DNA of 64,000 nucleotides from positions 236,143,224 through 236,207,223 of the forward strand of contig CM040118.1 in assembly GCA_022559845.1 (NCBI GenBank). The letters run 5' to 3'. Within the stretch, counting starts at the first letter, position 1. The number at the start of each line of letters is the position of its first letter. Below are positions 32,472 to 45,018 of this stretch, piece after piece. This DNA comes from Amorphophallus konjac. Taxonomy: Eukaryota > Streptophyta > Magnoliopsida > Alismatales > Araceae. The translations under genes and the position numbers were made by a program. Below the pieces are notes generated by a model. It saw only the letters and a program-made list of their open reading frames with translations. It made no database searches and was not told where the DNA came from.

Positions 32472-35400
32472 TGTGAAGATGGGTCTATCTGATTTATTTT
32501 AATATTGATTTTTATTTATTTTTATTTGACTTATTTATTTGTTTTGTTTATTAGGCGTGCCAGTCACGTGTGTGACAATCTCATTGTGCGCTCGATCTGA
32601 CTTGGTCAGTCGATTGTGAGGTCCGAGTCGGGACCAGAAGTTCGTCATACCATAAAGGCTATGACGTTAATTACGCCCTTCCAAGGAAGGACAACCCTTG
32701 ATTAAACACCAAAATGGGAGGCCTGGAGAGGCAATAATAAAAAAAAAAGGTATTCTTTTTATGTGCGCAGTTTGAATTTCATACCAGAGCCAGGAAGGCG
32801 GGCAAGATAATAGCATAGATTGTAGAAACGGATGATATCGCTGAATCGACGGCTCGAAAAACAATCAGACTCAGGGGAAAGGTGAAACAGAGGATATCAA
32901 TCGTGGACAGGATGAGCCGCGATCATGACGGAGGCTTAAAGCATCGGTTAACATTTCGGCGGCACTTCCCCATGGTCTGGATCATGCCCAGAGGGGGGAA
33001 TAGGCTATCACCCACGGAGTGCCGGGGTGAAAGCCAAAAGAAAGAGAGAGGTCGGGCCTCTCCACGTTACACATGTATGCCCTAAGGCAATGTTTGATTC
33101 TTCCCTCACGGGAGCTGGTGGCACTCATGCATTGGCATGGCTCACCGGAGCTAAGAGGGAGGCGCGTCGTTGTGACTTCGACACGAATCGATGGAACATA
33201 AGGGAGTCTACCTCCCTTTAACTTTATCCTCGGGGCACATCTGGTGATCCACGAATATCTCTATGTAGGTTAGCTCTGAGCATTTGGGCTCACAGGGTGG
33301 CAACTTAGGCTCTCGGTATGACCACGGATGGGAGGCTAAGGCTCCCGGCGTGAGTGGCAAGAAGGTGGAGGTTCCCGACGTGACCGAAGGGAAAAGTCCA
33401 GGAAGCTCCCGGCGCTGACTTCCCGGCGCGCTGAAGATTCTCCAAGGGGGTTCTCGGCGTAGGCTAAAAGGGGGAAGAGGAGCACTCGGCGTGAGGGTTC
33501 CCGACGCGCTCAAGGCCGCGCCGGGAGCTGGTGGCGCCGAGAGGCAGGTGCCAAGAAGGTGGGTGTTTGGGCGCCGTGAGGAGTTCAGGATTTTACGGTA
33601 CCCTATTTTTTAGGATTTTGAGAGTTTTCTGGGAATTATATAAAGTAGATTGGCTCTGGGGACTAGAGATGGGGTTCAACTGGTTTTAGTTGTATATGCT
33701 TCAAAGGAGGCCGAGAGCTGAGAGGGATTGGAGGGGAAGAGCCCCACACAGAGGTCCTTTTCACCATTACCATGCGGAGTCCAGAGGACAGCTTCAATAT
33801 TATCTTTCATCGGCCTGGGAGGATTTCAGCAGCACCTCCCCCGTACCTAGCGTATGCCAGGGAGTGATAGACGATCACCCACGGAGTGCCGGGATGAAAG
33901 CCAGAATAAGGGGGGTATGGGACCCCTAGCCCGTGTATGTGATCACAGCACCAACTTAATATCCCTTTGAGGCCATTGAAACTTATGCAGTGGCAGAGTT
34001 TCTCTGGCTCGTAAAATTATGTAGGGGAGTTATCCCCAATGATGTTTATCCCTTAGGTACATATGATGATCTGGGGTATCCTTCGACAGGATGCAAAGCT
34101 TGGTTGATCGGACTTCAAAGGGCATCTGTGTGGTTCCTTGGCCTGTAGCAGGAAGGCTTTCATCCGGGGTTCAAGGAATGGAGGATTCACAGCGTAAAGA
34201 AAGGATGGCAGGAAGCGTAGTTCCCGGCGTAGGTTTCATTGGCCAAAAGGGGGGAGCTCTCGGCGTAGGGGTTCTCGGTGCGGTAATGACCGCGTCGGGA
34301 ACCCGGCGCCGGGAGGCCCCCAGGCCGGGAAGGCTGTATCGCAAGAAGCTTTGTCTGGCTTGCTGAAGGGGCTAAAGCAAGGGGGATCTCTCGGCGGAGT
34401 AGTTCTCGGCGGGGAAATGACCACGCCGGGAAGGGGCTAAAGGGTTTATGGCTTAGTTGCGATACCCTGCTCAGGAGATTTCTGGGATTTCTGGCTCGGA
34501 TTGAGGCAAGATCTGGGCTACAGGAGGGGATTACATGGGGGTTAGCATCAGTCGAAGGGCAGATCATCCATTATTGAATCCTCGTGGGACGTATGGCATT
34601 TCCTCTACTCACCTGCTGCTCAGACGGTCAAGAGATTGATGTCTCTGACCCTGAACGAGACGGGAGCTCGACAGACATCTATAATATCTGAGAAAATCAT
34701 GATCCGAGGGGAAGGAAGAGGGGGGATAGAGCCCAATAACCCATTGAATGTGGGTTGAGGTTCCGTCTTCATCCTTCACCAGAGAACAGGCAAGGGAGGG
34801 GGCGGTCGAAACATGAATCGAAAAGCTGTAACATCTGGGCAAACCGATATTCAGAAGAACAACCGATGCAAGAAGGGGAGAAAGACAGCAGACATTCCAA
34901 TCGATCGAATGCTAAAATGAGCCATGTTGATCCTTCATTTCATTGCATCATCCCAAACCTATACAGATCGTAGAAGGTAAATGAAAGACAGAGGTATGGA
35001 AATCGAGACCGGAATCCTCCGGCTACATTGATACATCGAGAAAGCCTCGCCAGATTACATCAGAAGAAAAGAAAACAAAGAAAGGAAAGCATGGGGGAGG
35101 GTGGAGCATTGACTCCTCTCCCTCCCCGGCTACCCACCTGAATCTCCCTTTCTTCTTCCTCTCTCAGCTTCTTTTTTCTTTCCCTCTCGGTCTCTCTTCT
35201 GGCTTTTTTCTATCTGGTTTTCGTTTCTACTGTTCCTCCTCCCTTTTCATCTCCGTCTCCGTCTCCGAAGGGAAGGGGCTTTATAGCCGTCCCTTTTTTG
35301 CCTTCTCGGCAGGTACCTCACGGCGCGCCTCAGCTGAGGGCTTCCCGGCGCGCAGGCTCCAGCCTCTTGGTGCAGCCATTGGGCTTTGACAAGGTGGCTC

Positions 35401-36039
35401 CCGGCGCCACTATTATAGGCCCATTTAGGTCTCTTTGACCAGGCCTTTCATAGGCCCCTCACGTACATCAGTACCCAAGAGGGTCCCCCGTTGGTAATAT
35501 ATTTTGTATTGAGATCATTAGTAGGGTTTTCATCAGTCCGCAGACAGGGGTTTCATCAGTATTGCCATCTGAATGATGACAAAACCGGGCATCATTTTAT
35601 CGATATCGGCACCTGAATGGTGACGAGATCGGACATCAGCTTTAGTCTGGGAAGACTTCAGCCGGGTGTATAATATGTGGAGACGATTCTTCTTATGTTC
35701 TGACTTTGCAAAAGCCTTTACAATCTTCATCTGCCGGTACCGGCTTCATCTTTATCTTACATCACATCTGTCAATAAGCCGACATCTGACTTACCATGAC
35801 ATGTCATCTATGGATTTTTGGATGAGGCAGTAACACAGTTCCTATTAAAGTGTGCTAGGAAGTCTCATTAGTCAAGCGACTACTACTTTGTTAGTGCTGC
35901 CATCTGAGTGACATCGGCACCGGACATCAGCTCGGCCGACAAAGGCTTCAGCCGGGTAAATGGTTGACGAGCTTCATCATTGGTCTTTCACTGTGGGTAT
36001 GATCTGCTTCCACCCTTGTTCATTTTCAAGGTGTCAACA
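32472..36039 (-). repeat. 5' LTR of the 25-kb element
   Basis: It matches 10733-14293 nearly base for base, including the CGGCG cluster (33300-33570), plus-strand TATA (33637-33644) and sense TATA (35279-35285). Its intact terminal dinucleotides (TG...CA in element sense) set the boundary used for the other copy. Confidence 0.93.
35279..35285 (-). promoter_or_regulatory. Sense TATA box, 5' LTR
   Basis: TATAAAG on minus, in the copy positioned to drive gag-pol. CGGCG motifs sit immediately upstream (35305-35405). Confidence 0.6.
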
Positions 36040-36044
36040 CCTTG

Positions 36045-36697
36045 CCAGGATGATACTCAATCGAGAAGTCAAAGTCTTTCAAATACTCCAATCATATGCG
36101 CTGCCGCATATTGAGTTCCTTCTGAGAGAATAAATACTTCAAACTCTTATGATCTGAAAACACTGTGAAGGTTTCTCCATACAGGCAATGCCTCCAAATC
36201 TTCAAAGCAAAGACGACTGCTGCAAGTTCCAAATCATGAACAGGGTAATTCTCCTCGTGCTTCCTCAACTGCCTAGAAGAATAGGCAATCACCTTCCCAT
36301 GCTGCATGAGTACACAGCCTAAGCCGATACCTGAAGCATCAGTATAAACAACAAAACCTCCTTCACCAGAAGGTAAAGCCAATTCAGGTGCAGTAGTCAA
36401 ACACTCCTTCAGAGTCTGAAAGCTTCGCTGGCAATCGTCTGACCAATCAAACGTGTTCTCCTTGCGGGTTAACCTTGTCATAGGTACCGCAATCTTAGAG
36501 AAATCCTAGATAAATTTTCGGTAATAGCCTGCCAGGCCTAAGAAACTTCTAACTTCCGTCACACTGGTAGGCTGCTCCCAATTCTTCACTGCCTCAACCT
36601 TCGAAGGATCAACAGAAATACCATCCTTGGTGATAATATGTCCGAGAAAGGACACCTCTTGCAGCCAAAATTCACACTTACTGAACTTGGCATAAAG
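36045..36697 (-). pseudogene. Tekay RT thumb and RNase H
   Basis: RNase H motifs [22 protein letters not shown] and [10 protein letters not shown] give the catalytic D, E and D; the final YHPGK ends at the 25-kb insertion and resumes at 10727. In-frame stops at 36092 (TGA, family Trp) and just upstream of 36482 (TAG, family Gln) break the frame. The RT thumb ([11 protein letters not shown]) is at the right edge. Confidence 0.88.
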
Positions 36698-37597
36698 TTA
36701 TTGATCTCTCAATAACTGTATTGCCATCCTCAAATGTTCAGCATGCTCCACTTCACTCTTGGAATAGATCAAGATGTCATCAATAAAGACCACGACCCAT
36801 TGATTAAGATAGGGCCGAAATACATTGTTCATCAACTGCATGAAAGCTGCCGGTGCATTCGTTAGACCAAAAGGCATAACGACAAATTCAAAAAGACCAT
36901 ACCTGCTACGGAAAGCCGTTTTATAGATATCCTCTTCCTTAATCTGCAACTGGTGATATCCAGATCGAAGATCGATCTTGGAGAAATACTGAGCTCCCAC
37001 TATCTGGTCAAATAACTCGTCAATCCTCGGCAATGGATATTTATTCTTGACAGTCTGCTGGTTCAATTGCCGATAATCAATGCACAACCTCATCGAACCA
37101 TCTTTCTTCCTGACAAATAACACAGGGGCTCCCCACGGAGAAGTGATAGGACGAATAAAGCCCTTCTCAAGCAATTCCATCAGCTGCTGCTTCAATTCCC
37201 TCAGTTTCGCAGGAGACATACGATAAGGAGCCTTGGAAATAGGAGATGTGCCAGGAATAAGATCAATAGAAAAGATAACTTCCCGCTCAGGCGGAAGTCC
37301 TGGTAGTTCTTCTGGAAAGACATCAGGAAAATCTCGGACAACAGAAATGTTCTTAATCTCCATCTGCTGCTCAGGAGTTGCACAGACGAAGGCTAGAAAA
37401 GCCTCACATCCTCGCCTCATCAGTATATCAGCTCGAAGAGCCGAGATAAGCGGTACGGAGTTATGGTGCTTAACTCCCACAAAAGAAAGTCCAGGGTGTC
37501 TAGTAAAAGACACGGAGCTAGAACTGCAGTGAACGTTAACCTCATATCTAGCCAACCAATCTGCTCCTAGGATTACATCATAATCCTTCATATCCAT
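36698..37597 (-). CDS. Tekay reverse transcriptase (fragment)
   Basis: It starts within the protease-RT linker ([16 protein letters not shown]) and contains [35 protein letters not shown] and [12 protein letters not shown], with the catalytic FIDD at residues 271-274. It is cut by a TAA at 36698-36700. The upstream frame continues into gag-protease across a TAG at 37622. Confidence 0.92.
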   Translation of the reverse strand: MDMKDYDVILGADWLARYEVNVHCSSSSVSFTRHPGLSFVGVKHHNSVPLISALRADILMRRGCEAFLAFVCATPEQQMEIKNISVVRDFPDVFPEELPGLPPEREVIFSIDLIPGTSPISKAPYRMSPAKLRELKQQLMELLEKGFIRPITSPWGAPVLFVRKKDGSMRLCIDYRQLNQQTVKNKYPLPRIDELFDQIVGAQYFSKIDLRSGYHQLQIKEEDIYKTAFRSRYGLFEFVVMPFGLTNAPAAFMQLMNNVFRPYLNQWVVVFIDDILIYSKSEVEHAEHLRMAIQLLRDQ

Positions 37598-37621
37598 GCA
37601 AACAAAATCAGTTGGAAAGTT

Positions 37622-38860
37622 CTACTCACCCATCATAACCTTACTAGAAGGATAGAAATGCTGGATCGCCGATCTAGTACCAATAGGGGTTGATATCTCT
37701 AACGGAGAATTCATCAAAATAGGTTCTACAGCTAATGACTTAGCAAATCTCCGAGAAATAAATGAATGCGTGGCACCAGTATCAAAAAGAACAAATGCTG
37801 GCTTGTCGAGTATAATGAGAGTACCTTCGACGAGTCCACCATCCTCGGCTGTTCCTGCTTCATCAGCATGCAGAGCTTGGAGTTTGCCTTGTGGTTTCTT
37901 GAAGACTTGCGGTTTTGCTGGGGTAGCTTGCTCAGACATACGAGGGCAATCAGAGATACGGTGCTCCTTGCTTCCACATCGTAGGCATGCGCCTAGCTTA
38001 CGCCAGCAATCCTCCACCCTGTGGCCAGGATTATTACAAAACTTGCAAACGCCCATGTATGGAATGATAGGGCCAGGCTTCTTGTCTTCACGCTTCGGCA
38101 TCTTGCCTTTCCATGATCCGGACCCGCTCCACGAACCAGGTCCACTAACAGGCCTCTTCTTGGTATACCCGGGTTTGACACTCCCGGAACCCATAGGTTG
38201 TTCCTTCCTGGTGCCATTTCCACGGATTATCTCCGTCATTTCTAAAGTATCCTTCAGAACATGAGCTTTTCTCACCATCTCAGAATAAGTGGAAATCTCC
38301 ATCGGTGCCAATTGATTAATATAATGAAGCTTCAATCCATTAAGAAAGCGCTTCGCCTTCATTTTCTCGGTAGAAATGAGATGAGTAGCATAACGAGAAA
38401 GCCGTGCAAATTGAGTCTCATACTCTGTCACGGACAAACCTCGCTGTTTCAAGGACGTGAACTCTGCCGCTTTCTTCTCTTGCACTCGGTCAGAAAAATA
38501 CTTGTTGTTAAAGAATTCCTCGAACTCTTCCCACGTAACCTGCCGGTCATCGAGAGTCGCCTTGATAGAATCCCACCAAGTACGTGCATCATGTTCCAGT
38601 TGAAATGTGGACAACATGACACGCTCCTGGTTTGTGCATTGCATAACTTTAAAGATCCTCCCCATCTCATCTAGCCAGTGCTCGGCTTGGTCGGGGTCGG
38701 TCGAACCAGCAAACCTTGGCGGATTCATCCCTCGGAAGTTCCGGTATAGATCACCGATGCCATGCTGTGCTGCTCCTGCCTGAGCTACCTGTTGAAGGGC
38801 CTGAGTAAGGCCTTGAACCGTGCGCTGCAGGTTCCTCCATTCAGCACGATCAGCTGCCAT
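37622..38860 (-). CDS. Tekay Gag and aspartic protease
   Basis: Gag begins at ATG 38860 (MAADRAEWRNLQ). The capsid gag domain spans roughly residues 50-200 (AEHWLDEMGRIF, ARTWWDSI, EFFNNKYF). Two CX2CX4HX4C zinc knuckles lie at residues 272-285 and 292-305, followed by the retropepsin active site FDTGATHSFI (DTGA 360-363). Gag and pol share one frame, as is usual for Tekay. The first in-frame stop is at 37622, in the protease C-terminal part. Confidence 0.93.
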   Translation of the reverse strand: MAADRAEWRNLQRTVQGLTQALQQVAQAGAAQHGIGDLYRNFRGMNPPRFAGSTDPDQAEHWLDEMGRIFKVMQCTNQERVMLSTFQLEHDARTWWDSIKATLDDRQVTWEEFEEFFNNKYFSDRVQEKKAAEFTSLKQRGLSVTEYETQFARLSRYATHLISTEKMKAKRFLNGLKLHYINQLAPMEISTYSEMVRKAHVLKDTLEMTEIIRGNGTRKEQPMGSGSVKPGYTKKRPVSGPGSWSGSGSWKGKMPKREDKKPGPIIPYMGVCKFCNNPGHRVEDCWRKLGACLRCGSKEHRISDCPRMSEQATPAKPQVFKKPQGKLQALHADEAGTAEDGGLVEGTLIILDKPAFVLFDTGATHSFISRRFAKSLAVEPILMNSPLEISTPIGTRSAIQHFYPSSKVMMGE

Positions 38861-39193
38861 CTACACGAGAAATAGATTACTTAGGTTCAATAAGAAAGAT
38901 AATAATATGATTAAGGAATGACTTAACCCAAGTTTCTACCCAATCTCACCAGGTCGGGTTCTAGACTTTTACAAGGTTAGGGATCTAATGCACCTAGACA
39001 CGACCAAAACTCGGTACCTGGCGGAGATAATCGATCCGAAGACCACTCGCGCAAGTGTGCGACCTTCCCGATAGGGGTAGCCTAACGTTCGGACAACACC
39101 TTTTGATATACCGATTATTGGGATGCAATGCAAGAAAACCTAAACTTAGGGAACCTAGGAATGTGAAACCTAGGGCTCTGATACCAACTAAAC
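38861..39193 (-). other. Tekay leader and primer-binding site
   Basis: The untranslated leader is between gag and the 5' LTR. Minus bases 39186-39175 read TGGTATCAGAGC, the complement of the initiator tRNA-Met 3' end, seven bases from the LTR. Confidence 0.88.
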
Positions 39194-42100
39194 TATCACG
39201 CTCTGACGCGGAATATCGGGACGTACAGTTAGAAACAAGCTGGCAAGAGAGAGAATTAATCTAAATATACACAAGTGCTATGAAAAGGGAATAACTAACT
39301 GATCATTAAACAAACCACAACTGATACAATAATCTCAAATCAACTTATTACAACTGGGATAACAACCACTAAACCTCAAAAACATAACTGAAACTTAAAT
39401 ACTCTCCAAAGCACCACTAAGAGTAAGATAACACTGCTAACACACTAGAACTGATACACTCAAGACATCACTCCTGCCCTTCCCCATCGGTAAGCGCGTC
39501 ACCTGAAAAGCTTGGAAAGGGGGGAAACACAACTATGAGCTGACGCTCAGTAGGAAATAACAGGCAAGTTTATATGATTAACAAGTTAATTACATTTTGA
39601 TATGTCATGCAAAAAAGAAATAAATACGATAACGATATAAAGAAACAACAGTAATAACACGATCTTACAAGGTCAAGAAATATGTGATATCAAGAATTAA
39701 CAAGATAACAAGTACAAGAATTTACAACAGGAGATATAACAAGAGACAGTAGTAAAGAATTGGCCAATCAAGCAAGTAATTTAACATCCATTCAAACACG
39801 ATCAAGTAACAAGTAACAAGAGATTTTTGTCATAGACGCAACAAGCAAGTCAAGTATTCGGTGCAATGCCCCACCATGTCATTAACATCCCATGGGCTCA
39901 ATAATTTTTCGGGCGCTCTCCCCAGGACCAGACCGGGCCCCTATGACGCGATAGCATTGATTTTAATGGGTCCAAAGTCCCACCCGTCCAGACATTCAGT
40001 CAATTTTTAATGGCCAATTAATCAGAGGAATTACTGTCATAAGTACGAGAATTAAGGACTAACATGTCCTTGGATTCAAAACAAAAACTCAGTTTATACG
40101 GTCACTTCGGTGCCGCATTACAAGAACTGGACCAAAGCTTGGTCCGTGAGGTCAAGAAAGAACGGTTGACAGTGTACCGTTCAGGTGTGTAAGAAATCCA
40201 TTTTTACTGGGTAATAAGGACTAAAACAGCAACTTAACAATCAATTTAATCCTAATTACCAAGTTAATATATCAAGGATTATCCATTACCATTTGCATTA
40301 AACCAATTTGCCAAATGATGATTCAAGATGATAAGGCAAAGAACAAACTCACACAGGAGTGAAATAGCATATATTAACAGCAATTTAGTTATACCATTAA
40401 CCAATACTCATGTGGGTTTCTATTTAACCAATGTATGTGTTGAAATGAAAATGATAAACGGCATGTTTTTACACCATGATATAACGTAGGAACCAATGCA
40501 AATTGAAATCATAAGGTTTCCTGAATAGGTCACTGGTTTTTCCATAATATAATTTTCAATTGGTCTAAGTTAAATGGGTCGATCCCCTAATGATCCGGAT
40601 CGATCCTCGAGTCGAAGAACGACAAAAACTGGGTTTCTGGTACATGGGTCGACCCCTGGGGTCGACCCCTGTAAAAACGGGGTCTACCAGGTGAATGGGT
40701 CGACCCCTGGGGTCGACCCCCACAAATCCTGTAGAATGGGTCGACCCTATGGGTCGACCCCCACATTCCTGCCATATGGGTCGACCCCATGGGTCGACCC
40801 CTTGCAGGGGCTATATGGGTCAACCCTTGGGGTCGACCCTCGGGCCTGCCAGGGCTTCCAGAAAACGGGTCGACCCCAGGGGTCGACCCCTGCAAGAACA
40901 AAAATGGCCGTAGCCTCCGGAAAACGTATGAACTCACCCAATTGAGATCCAATTGAGTTGGGATCTTAACCACATGCTCTAGGAATCTTAATAGACATAC
41001 TAGGGTCATAATACATGAGCTTTAAAACACGAATTTCAACAGAAATCAATTAAATTACAACCTATATATGATAAACACATGAAAAACCTAGTTCTTGACA
41101 TACTTCTACTAAATCTTAAAATTCTCTCAATATTTACAACGCAATTTGGGGCTTCTTACATCAAAAGAAAGCTAACTCTATGCTGAATCCAACCATGTAT
41201 TATAAGCCATATGTAGATCAAGATCTATAACTCAAAATCAGCCCGCAATCAAGCTCTAACTTAAAGGGTCACAATATAAATCAAGTTCTAGACATACACT
41301 TACTTCGATCCAAAATACTCTAAACATGCTCAATGAAAATTAGGGATTTCTATGCCAAATGAAAGCTAACAAGATGATGATTACATCCATGTATATTAAT
41401 TAGAGTTTGGCTGTTAGATCCTACCTCAATCGAAGAGAGAACTTAAAACCCTAGAATGAAGAACGAACTGGACAGCACCTTAGAAAACCCGCGATATCTC
41501 CTTGCATACCTAATGCAAATTGGGGCTTTTACCACCATTAGAAAGATCTCGTCGAGAGGAACAGTTTTCTATATTCATAATCTGATTTTGGTTAAGGAAA
41601 CCTACCTCAATCGATGGAACAAAGAGGAGAGGAAGGAGGACGACGGCTGCCGACCCACCTCCACAAATCGAGCAAGATCTTCCTAGATCTAAAACTTCAG
41701 CGAACCCCACAGCCATTAAATGAAAGTAGACTTGAAGAGCTTTAATTTGATTGCTCATAGAGCCTCTGGAGACTTCGGAACTGGGAGCAATCGACCACGC
41801 AAGTTAGGTGTTGGAAAATGGCGTCGTCATGGTTGACTTCATCAAAGGCCAGTCGACACCACGTGTTAGGGTTAGGTTTGTGTCGAATTGATTGAGGGCT
41901 ATTAATCCTTAGCTCGTGACCGTTCATTTGCCACTGATTTGAGATAATTTGGTTGAGTATTAAGCCCTAATTTTGCGTTTTAAACTAAGGTTAGGTAAGG
42001 GTTAAAAAGTGTGCACTTTTGCGCTAAATCTCCAATTAGATCTAACCACGGATTTTTTAATGCCTTAATGACAGAAGACAAAGTTATTATCTACATCGAC

Positions 42101-42283
42101 CTTAACCTGTTTACTATTTTTATGGATTTTTATAAGGTAGTCGGATTTTCACTTATTCTATTTCTAACGAATTAAATATTAATAAATCTGAAATTCAATT
42201 ATTAATTCAATAAAAATTCAATTCTTAATTAATAAAAGCTTAATAAATATATTGGGCTCAATTAAATAATTCGGGGTCTTACA
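39194..42283 (-). repeat. Tekay element 5' LTR
   Basis: It matches 6002-9077. Its inner end has a mutated terminal base (TATCACG versus TGTCACG). It includes the full palindrome array at 40645-40890. Confidence 0.93.
40645..40890. repeat. GGTCGACC palindrome array (right LTR)
   Basis: Same array as in the left LTR, with one additional half-unit near 40745. Every unit contains GTCGAC within GGGTCGACCC. Confidence 0.85.
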
Positions 42284-42466
42284 TTCCTGGAGTCGGAGAA
42301 CGCCACGGTTCGCCCTGCACAGAGTTCCGAAGGCACATCCGGAAAAAACACGTGTAAAGCACAAAATACACTCCGATACCCACTAAATGATCCGAAAAAT
42401 ATCCGAAAAAAATCCGGGAGATTAAAAATTTGAACCCTCTATTTAAAATTTTTAAATTACACATTA
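42284..42466 (-). repeat. LTR-B, right part
   Basis: This is the continuation of LTR-B beyond the Tekay insertion. On minus it begins TGTAATTT and holds GGATTTTTTTCGGATATTTT, resembling the GGATCTTT...TTTCGGATC series just inside LTR-A (800-825). It is therefore the probable U3 start of LTR-B. Confidence 0.4.
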
Positions 42467-42511
42467 CGTGACGTGAATTTGGAGGACCAAATTATTTTAT
42501 GTGGGGGAGGA
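42467..42511 (+). other. PPT and 3' end of a plus-strand Tekay-like element
   Basis: GAATTTGGAGGACCAAATTA, then TTTTATGTGGGGGAGGA, directly precedes TGTAGTAAC. This is the standard 3' junction of Tekay elements; the coding part is gone. Confidence 0.7.
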
Positions 42512-42949
42512 TGTAGTAACTAATTAAAATTAAAAAAAGAGAAGAAGAAGAAAATATTTAAATTGAGTTAATAATAATAATAAATATATAAAGTATCAAT
42601 GAAATGATGAAATTATATTATTAGATAATTGATTTTTTTATTGAAATAAATTAAAATTAAATAGCTTAAATTTCAAGACACCTAATTAAGTTCCTTAGAA
42701 TCAACAATTGGGCTATGGGACAACCCTTAATGGGCTGAAATGGAAGTTAATGGGCTAAATTGATTATGATTAATAATTGGGCTATTGGACAAACCTTATT
42801 GGGCTGAATTTGGTGTAATGGGTTAAATAGGATAAAATGAGTAGCCCATTTTAAACACCAATTTTCTATGTATTTCAAACCCTACAACCCATCGGGAATC
42901 TTGGCTTGCCCATACCCTATTAAAGCTAGGATAGTGACATTTTCCAACC
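42512..42949 (+). repeat. LTR-C, left part
   Basis: An AT-rich U3 begins TGTAGTAAC after the PPT. It contains a 65-base imperfect tandem duplication (AATTGGGCTATKGGACAA at about 42705 and 42775). It is interrupted at 42950 by the second Tat element and resumes at 61945. Confidence 0.7.
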
Positions 42950-43723
42950 TGAAGAGGCGTGATCTCGCGCTGGTCCTGAGCGGATGGAGGATCACCGGGT
43001 AGTGAACTGCAATATAGGGAAACGGATTAGGGGGCCCAGGGAGAATCCCTGGGGAAAACCCTCCGATGCTTAAGTCAGTGGAGCTATGGCGGGAGCAATA
43101 AAGGGAGGTGAGAGCTTGTGCGCGAGATCCCTCTCCACCAGAGGGTGAAGTGGTTCTTGCTCAGGAGCTTTGAGCGTATGATTGCCCTTACCTTCGTCGG
43201 AGGGTCTCCCTAGTTTAAATAGTACGCCGTCTCCTGGAGTCCTGTAAGCCGAGGGATTTCAGGTGGGGGTTACGTCCTCATCGTGGGCTTTTATTGCCTT
43301 ATCGTGGGAGCGTTATCACCTTGGGGAAGAAGAAGTCCCTTGCCTTCCTGAATTCCTGCCTGATGTGGACTCTTAACGGCTGCAAAGGATAAGCAATCGT
43401 CGACCGTTCTGAGCTCAGAGAGGCCAGCCCTATCGGGCGATAGGCTTAGCTCGGAAGAGGATGGGTCGGATGGGTCGGCGTACGCCTTCTTCTCCCGGGC
43501 GGAGATATGGCTTGGGCCGGACCTTTCCTGTGACCTGACCGACACTCGGGCCCTCCGAGCCTAGAGGCCGCCTAGGAAGGTTGTGTCCTCGAGTGATTTT
43601 TTATTGGGCTTTCTTCCCTGAGTGGACCCTGTGGGCTGTCACTTAGGCGAGCTTGGCCTCGTTGGGTCCTGTCGGGCCTAGTCGGGCTGCTCTTTGAATG
43701 GGCTACAGAAATCCCCCTCTCCA
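42950..43723 (-). repeat. 3' LTR of the second Tat element
   Basis: In element sense it starts TGGAGAGGGGG and ends CACGCCTCTTCA. I count roughly 18 differences from the other LTR over 774 bases, all or nearly all substitutions. Confidence 0.95.
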
Positions 43724-43745
43724 CTTGTCCCCCTCCTACTCCCGA
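43724..43745 (-). other. Polypurine tract of the second Tat element
   Basis: Minus GGGAGTAGGAGGGGGACAAG abuts the LTR start. Confidence 0.8.
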
Positions 43746-44023
43746 GCCAAAGGAGGCTCGGACGAGTAGTATTTGAGGGTTTTGGACCGGCGTGGCTCAG
43801 GTGGGTGGAGATCTGGCGGTGTTATGAAGCCACGTGCCATGGTCACCTAGGCCCGTAATAATTGTGATCCTGACGGATTTAAAATGAAGGGGGCCCCTTT
43901 TTCTCGGAGGTCGGAACGACGCGCAGCCTCCCGCGAGGGTTTATAGTCGTTGGGCGCTAGTTGTCATTCCAGACTCTCTAGGGTTTTGGCTTTCCTTCGC
44001 TTCTTTGCTTTTGGGGCTCCTTG
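43746..44023 (+). promoter_or_regulatory. Upstream region and leader of the antisense gene
   Basis: A TATA-like GGTTTATAGTCG (43938-43949) is followed about 30-60 bases later by CT-rich leader sequence and then the ATG at 44024. No other feature is visible. Confidence 0.45.
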
Positions 44024-44888
44024 ATGCGTCGTGAAGACACAGCGGAGGAGCAGAGACTTGCGGCGGCGTTTGAGGAGTTGGCGAGGATAACTGCGGAGGC
44101 GGTCCGGCAGCTTCCTCCTCCCCCGGAATCTTCGAGATCCCTTAAGAATTCTTCTTCCAGCTCTTCCTCAGAATCCATGGCGGACTAGCATTTGTGTGCT
44201 GAAGGATGGGGCGACGAACCGGTGGCGAGAGCGCCCGTCCCGAGTCGCAGCGAACTGGGGGAAGCTGAGGTGAAGAGGCTGGAGCACAGGTTCTGTCAGC
44301 CTCTTAGGTACAACTTTGTTGCTGCTGCCCCATATGAGACGAGTCTGGACAACCGCACGGGCCACATCTGCACCTTTCTTCTGGTGTGGAAGAGCGGGTT
44401 TCGCCTCCCCTTCGAGCCCTTCATCCTCACACTCCTCAATTTTTTTCAGTTGGCGCCCATTCAGTTGGTTGCCAACTCGTACCTCCTCCTTTCTGCCTTT
44501 CGAATTCTCTGCCGTCAGTGCGGGGTTCCTCCTTCTCTGGACCTTTTCCATTATTTCTTTGAGTTGAAGGCGCATCCGTCAGCGGGGAAAGGTTTTTACT
44601 TCATCCAGGCAAGGAGGGATAGGAGCTGCATTTCGCTGGCGGCGAAGGATTCCTCGCATAAAGGGTGGAAGACCCAATTTTTCTGGGTGAAGATACATTC
44701 GGTGGAGGAAACCTGTAGATGCCAAGTGATGCCCAATTTCCACCCGAATATCCCTCCCCGGCAGGAGGAGTTCCCTTCAGATGTGGAGGAGTATGCCGCT
44801 CGTCTGCTGAAGAGTCGTCAGTCTACCGAGGAGCTGGTGACGCCGGAGAATATCGAGCGGTGTCTCCTTACGCGGCTGAAGCCGTCAG

Positions 44889-44964
44889 GTACCACCACTT
44901 AGATCCTCCTTAGGATGTGGAGGTCATCCTTCTCTTCTTGATTGCGCCTTCTTCTTTGTTGCAG
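44889..44964 (+). other. Intron in the antisense Transposase_28-like gene
   Basis: Donor GTCAG|GTACCA and acceptor CTTTGTTGCAG|AC, 76 bases. It contains a stop in the exon 1 frame (TAG at 44900) that splicing removes. LKPS is joined to DTRREPLE in phase. Confidence 0.78.
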
Positions 44965-45018
44965 ACACCAGGCGGGAGCCTCTGGAAAAGGCCGCCGAGG
45001 TCATTGACCTTGGCGACG

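Larger units (their letters stand above)
10733..36039 (-). mobile_element. 25.3-kb Tat/Ogre-like Ty3/gypsy element carrying an antisense PMD gene
   Basis: LTRs at 10733-14293 and 32472-36039 bound it, and CCTTG is duplicated exactly at 10728-10732 and 36040-36044. In element orientation the LTRs run TGTTGACACC...CTTCACA. The PBS is at 32451-32468 and the PPT at 14294-14307. Gag-pol runs on minus from about 32164 to 23040. Archaeal-type RNase H, a CHHC zinc knuckle and the RT sequence style place it in the Tat lineage near Ogre/Retand. About 9 kb between integrase and the 3' LTR hold an oppositely oriented gene and tandem arrays. It sits inside the Tekay pol at the end of RNase H. Confidence 0.93.
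6002..42283 (-). mobile_element. Ty3/gypsy Tekay-lineage chromovirus, interrupted
   Basis: Two near-identical LTRs of about 3.08 kb (6002-9077 and 39194-42283) bound a minus-strand gag-pol reading frame. The PBS next to the right LTR matches initiator tRNA-Met (TGGTATCAGAGC) and a PPT lies beside the left LTR. Flanks give TTCCC (5997-6001) and TTCCT (42284-42288), a five-base TSD with one mismatch. Excluding the 25.3-kb insertion (10733-36039 plus one CCTTG), the element is about 11 kb. Order on minus: gag, protease, reverse transcriptase, RNase H, integrase, chromodomain-like tail. The tail and PPT style assign it to Tekay/Del. Confidence 0.93.

Noticed and set aside
44316..44567. Overlapping plus and minus ORFs within the Transposase_28-like exon
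   Set aside because: Shadows of the real frame, which carries the recognised domain and continues in phase through the intron.
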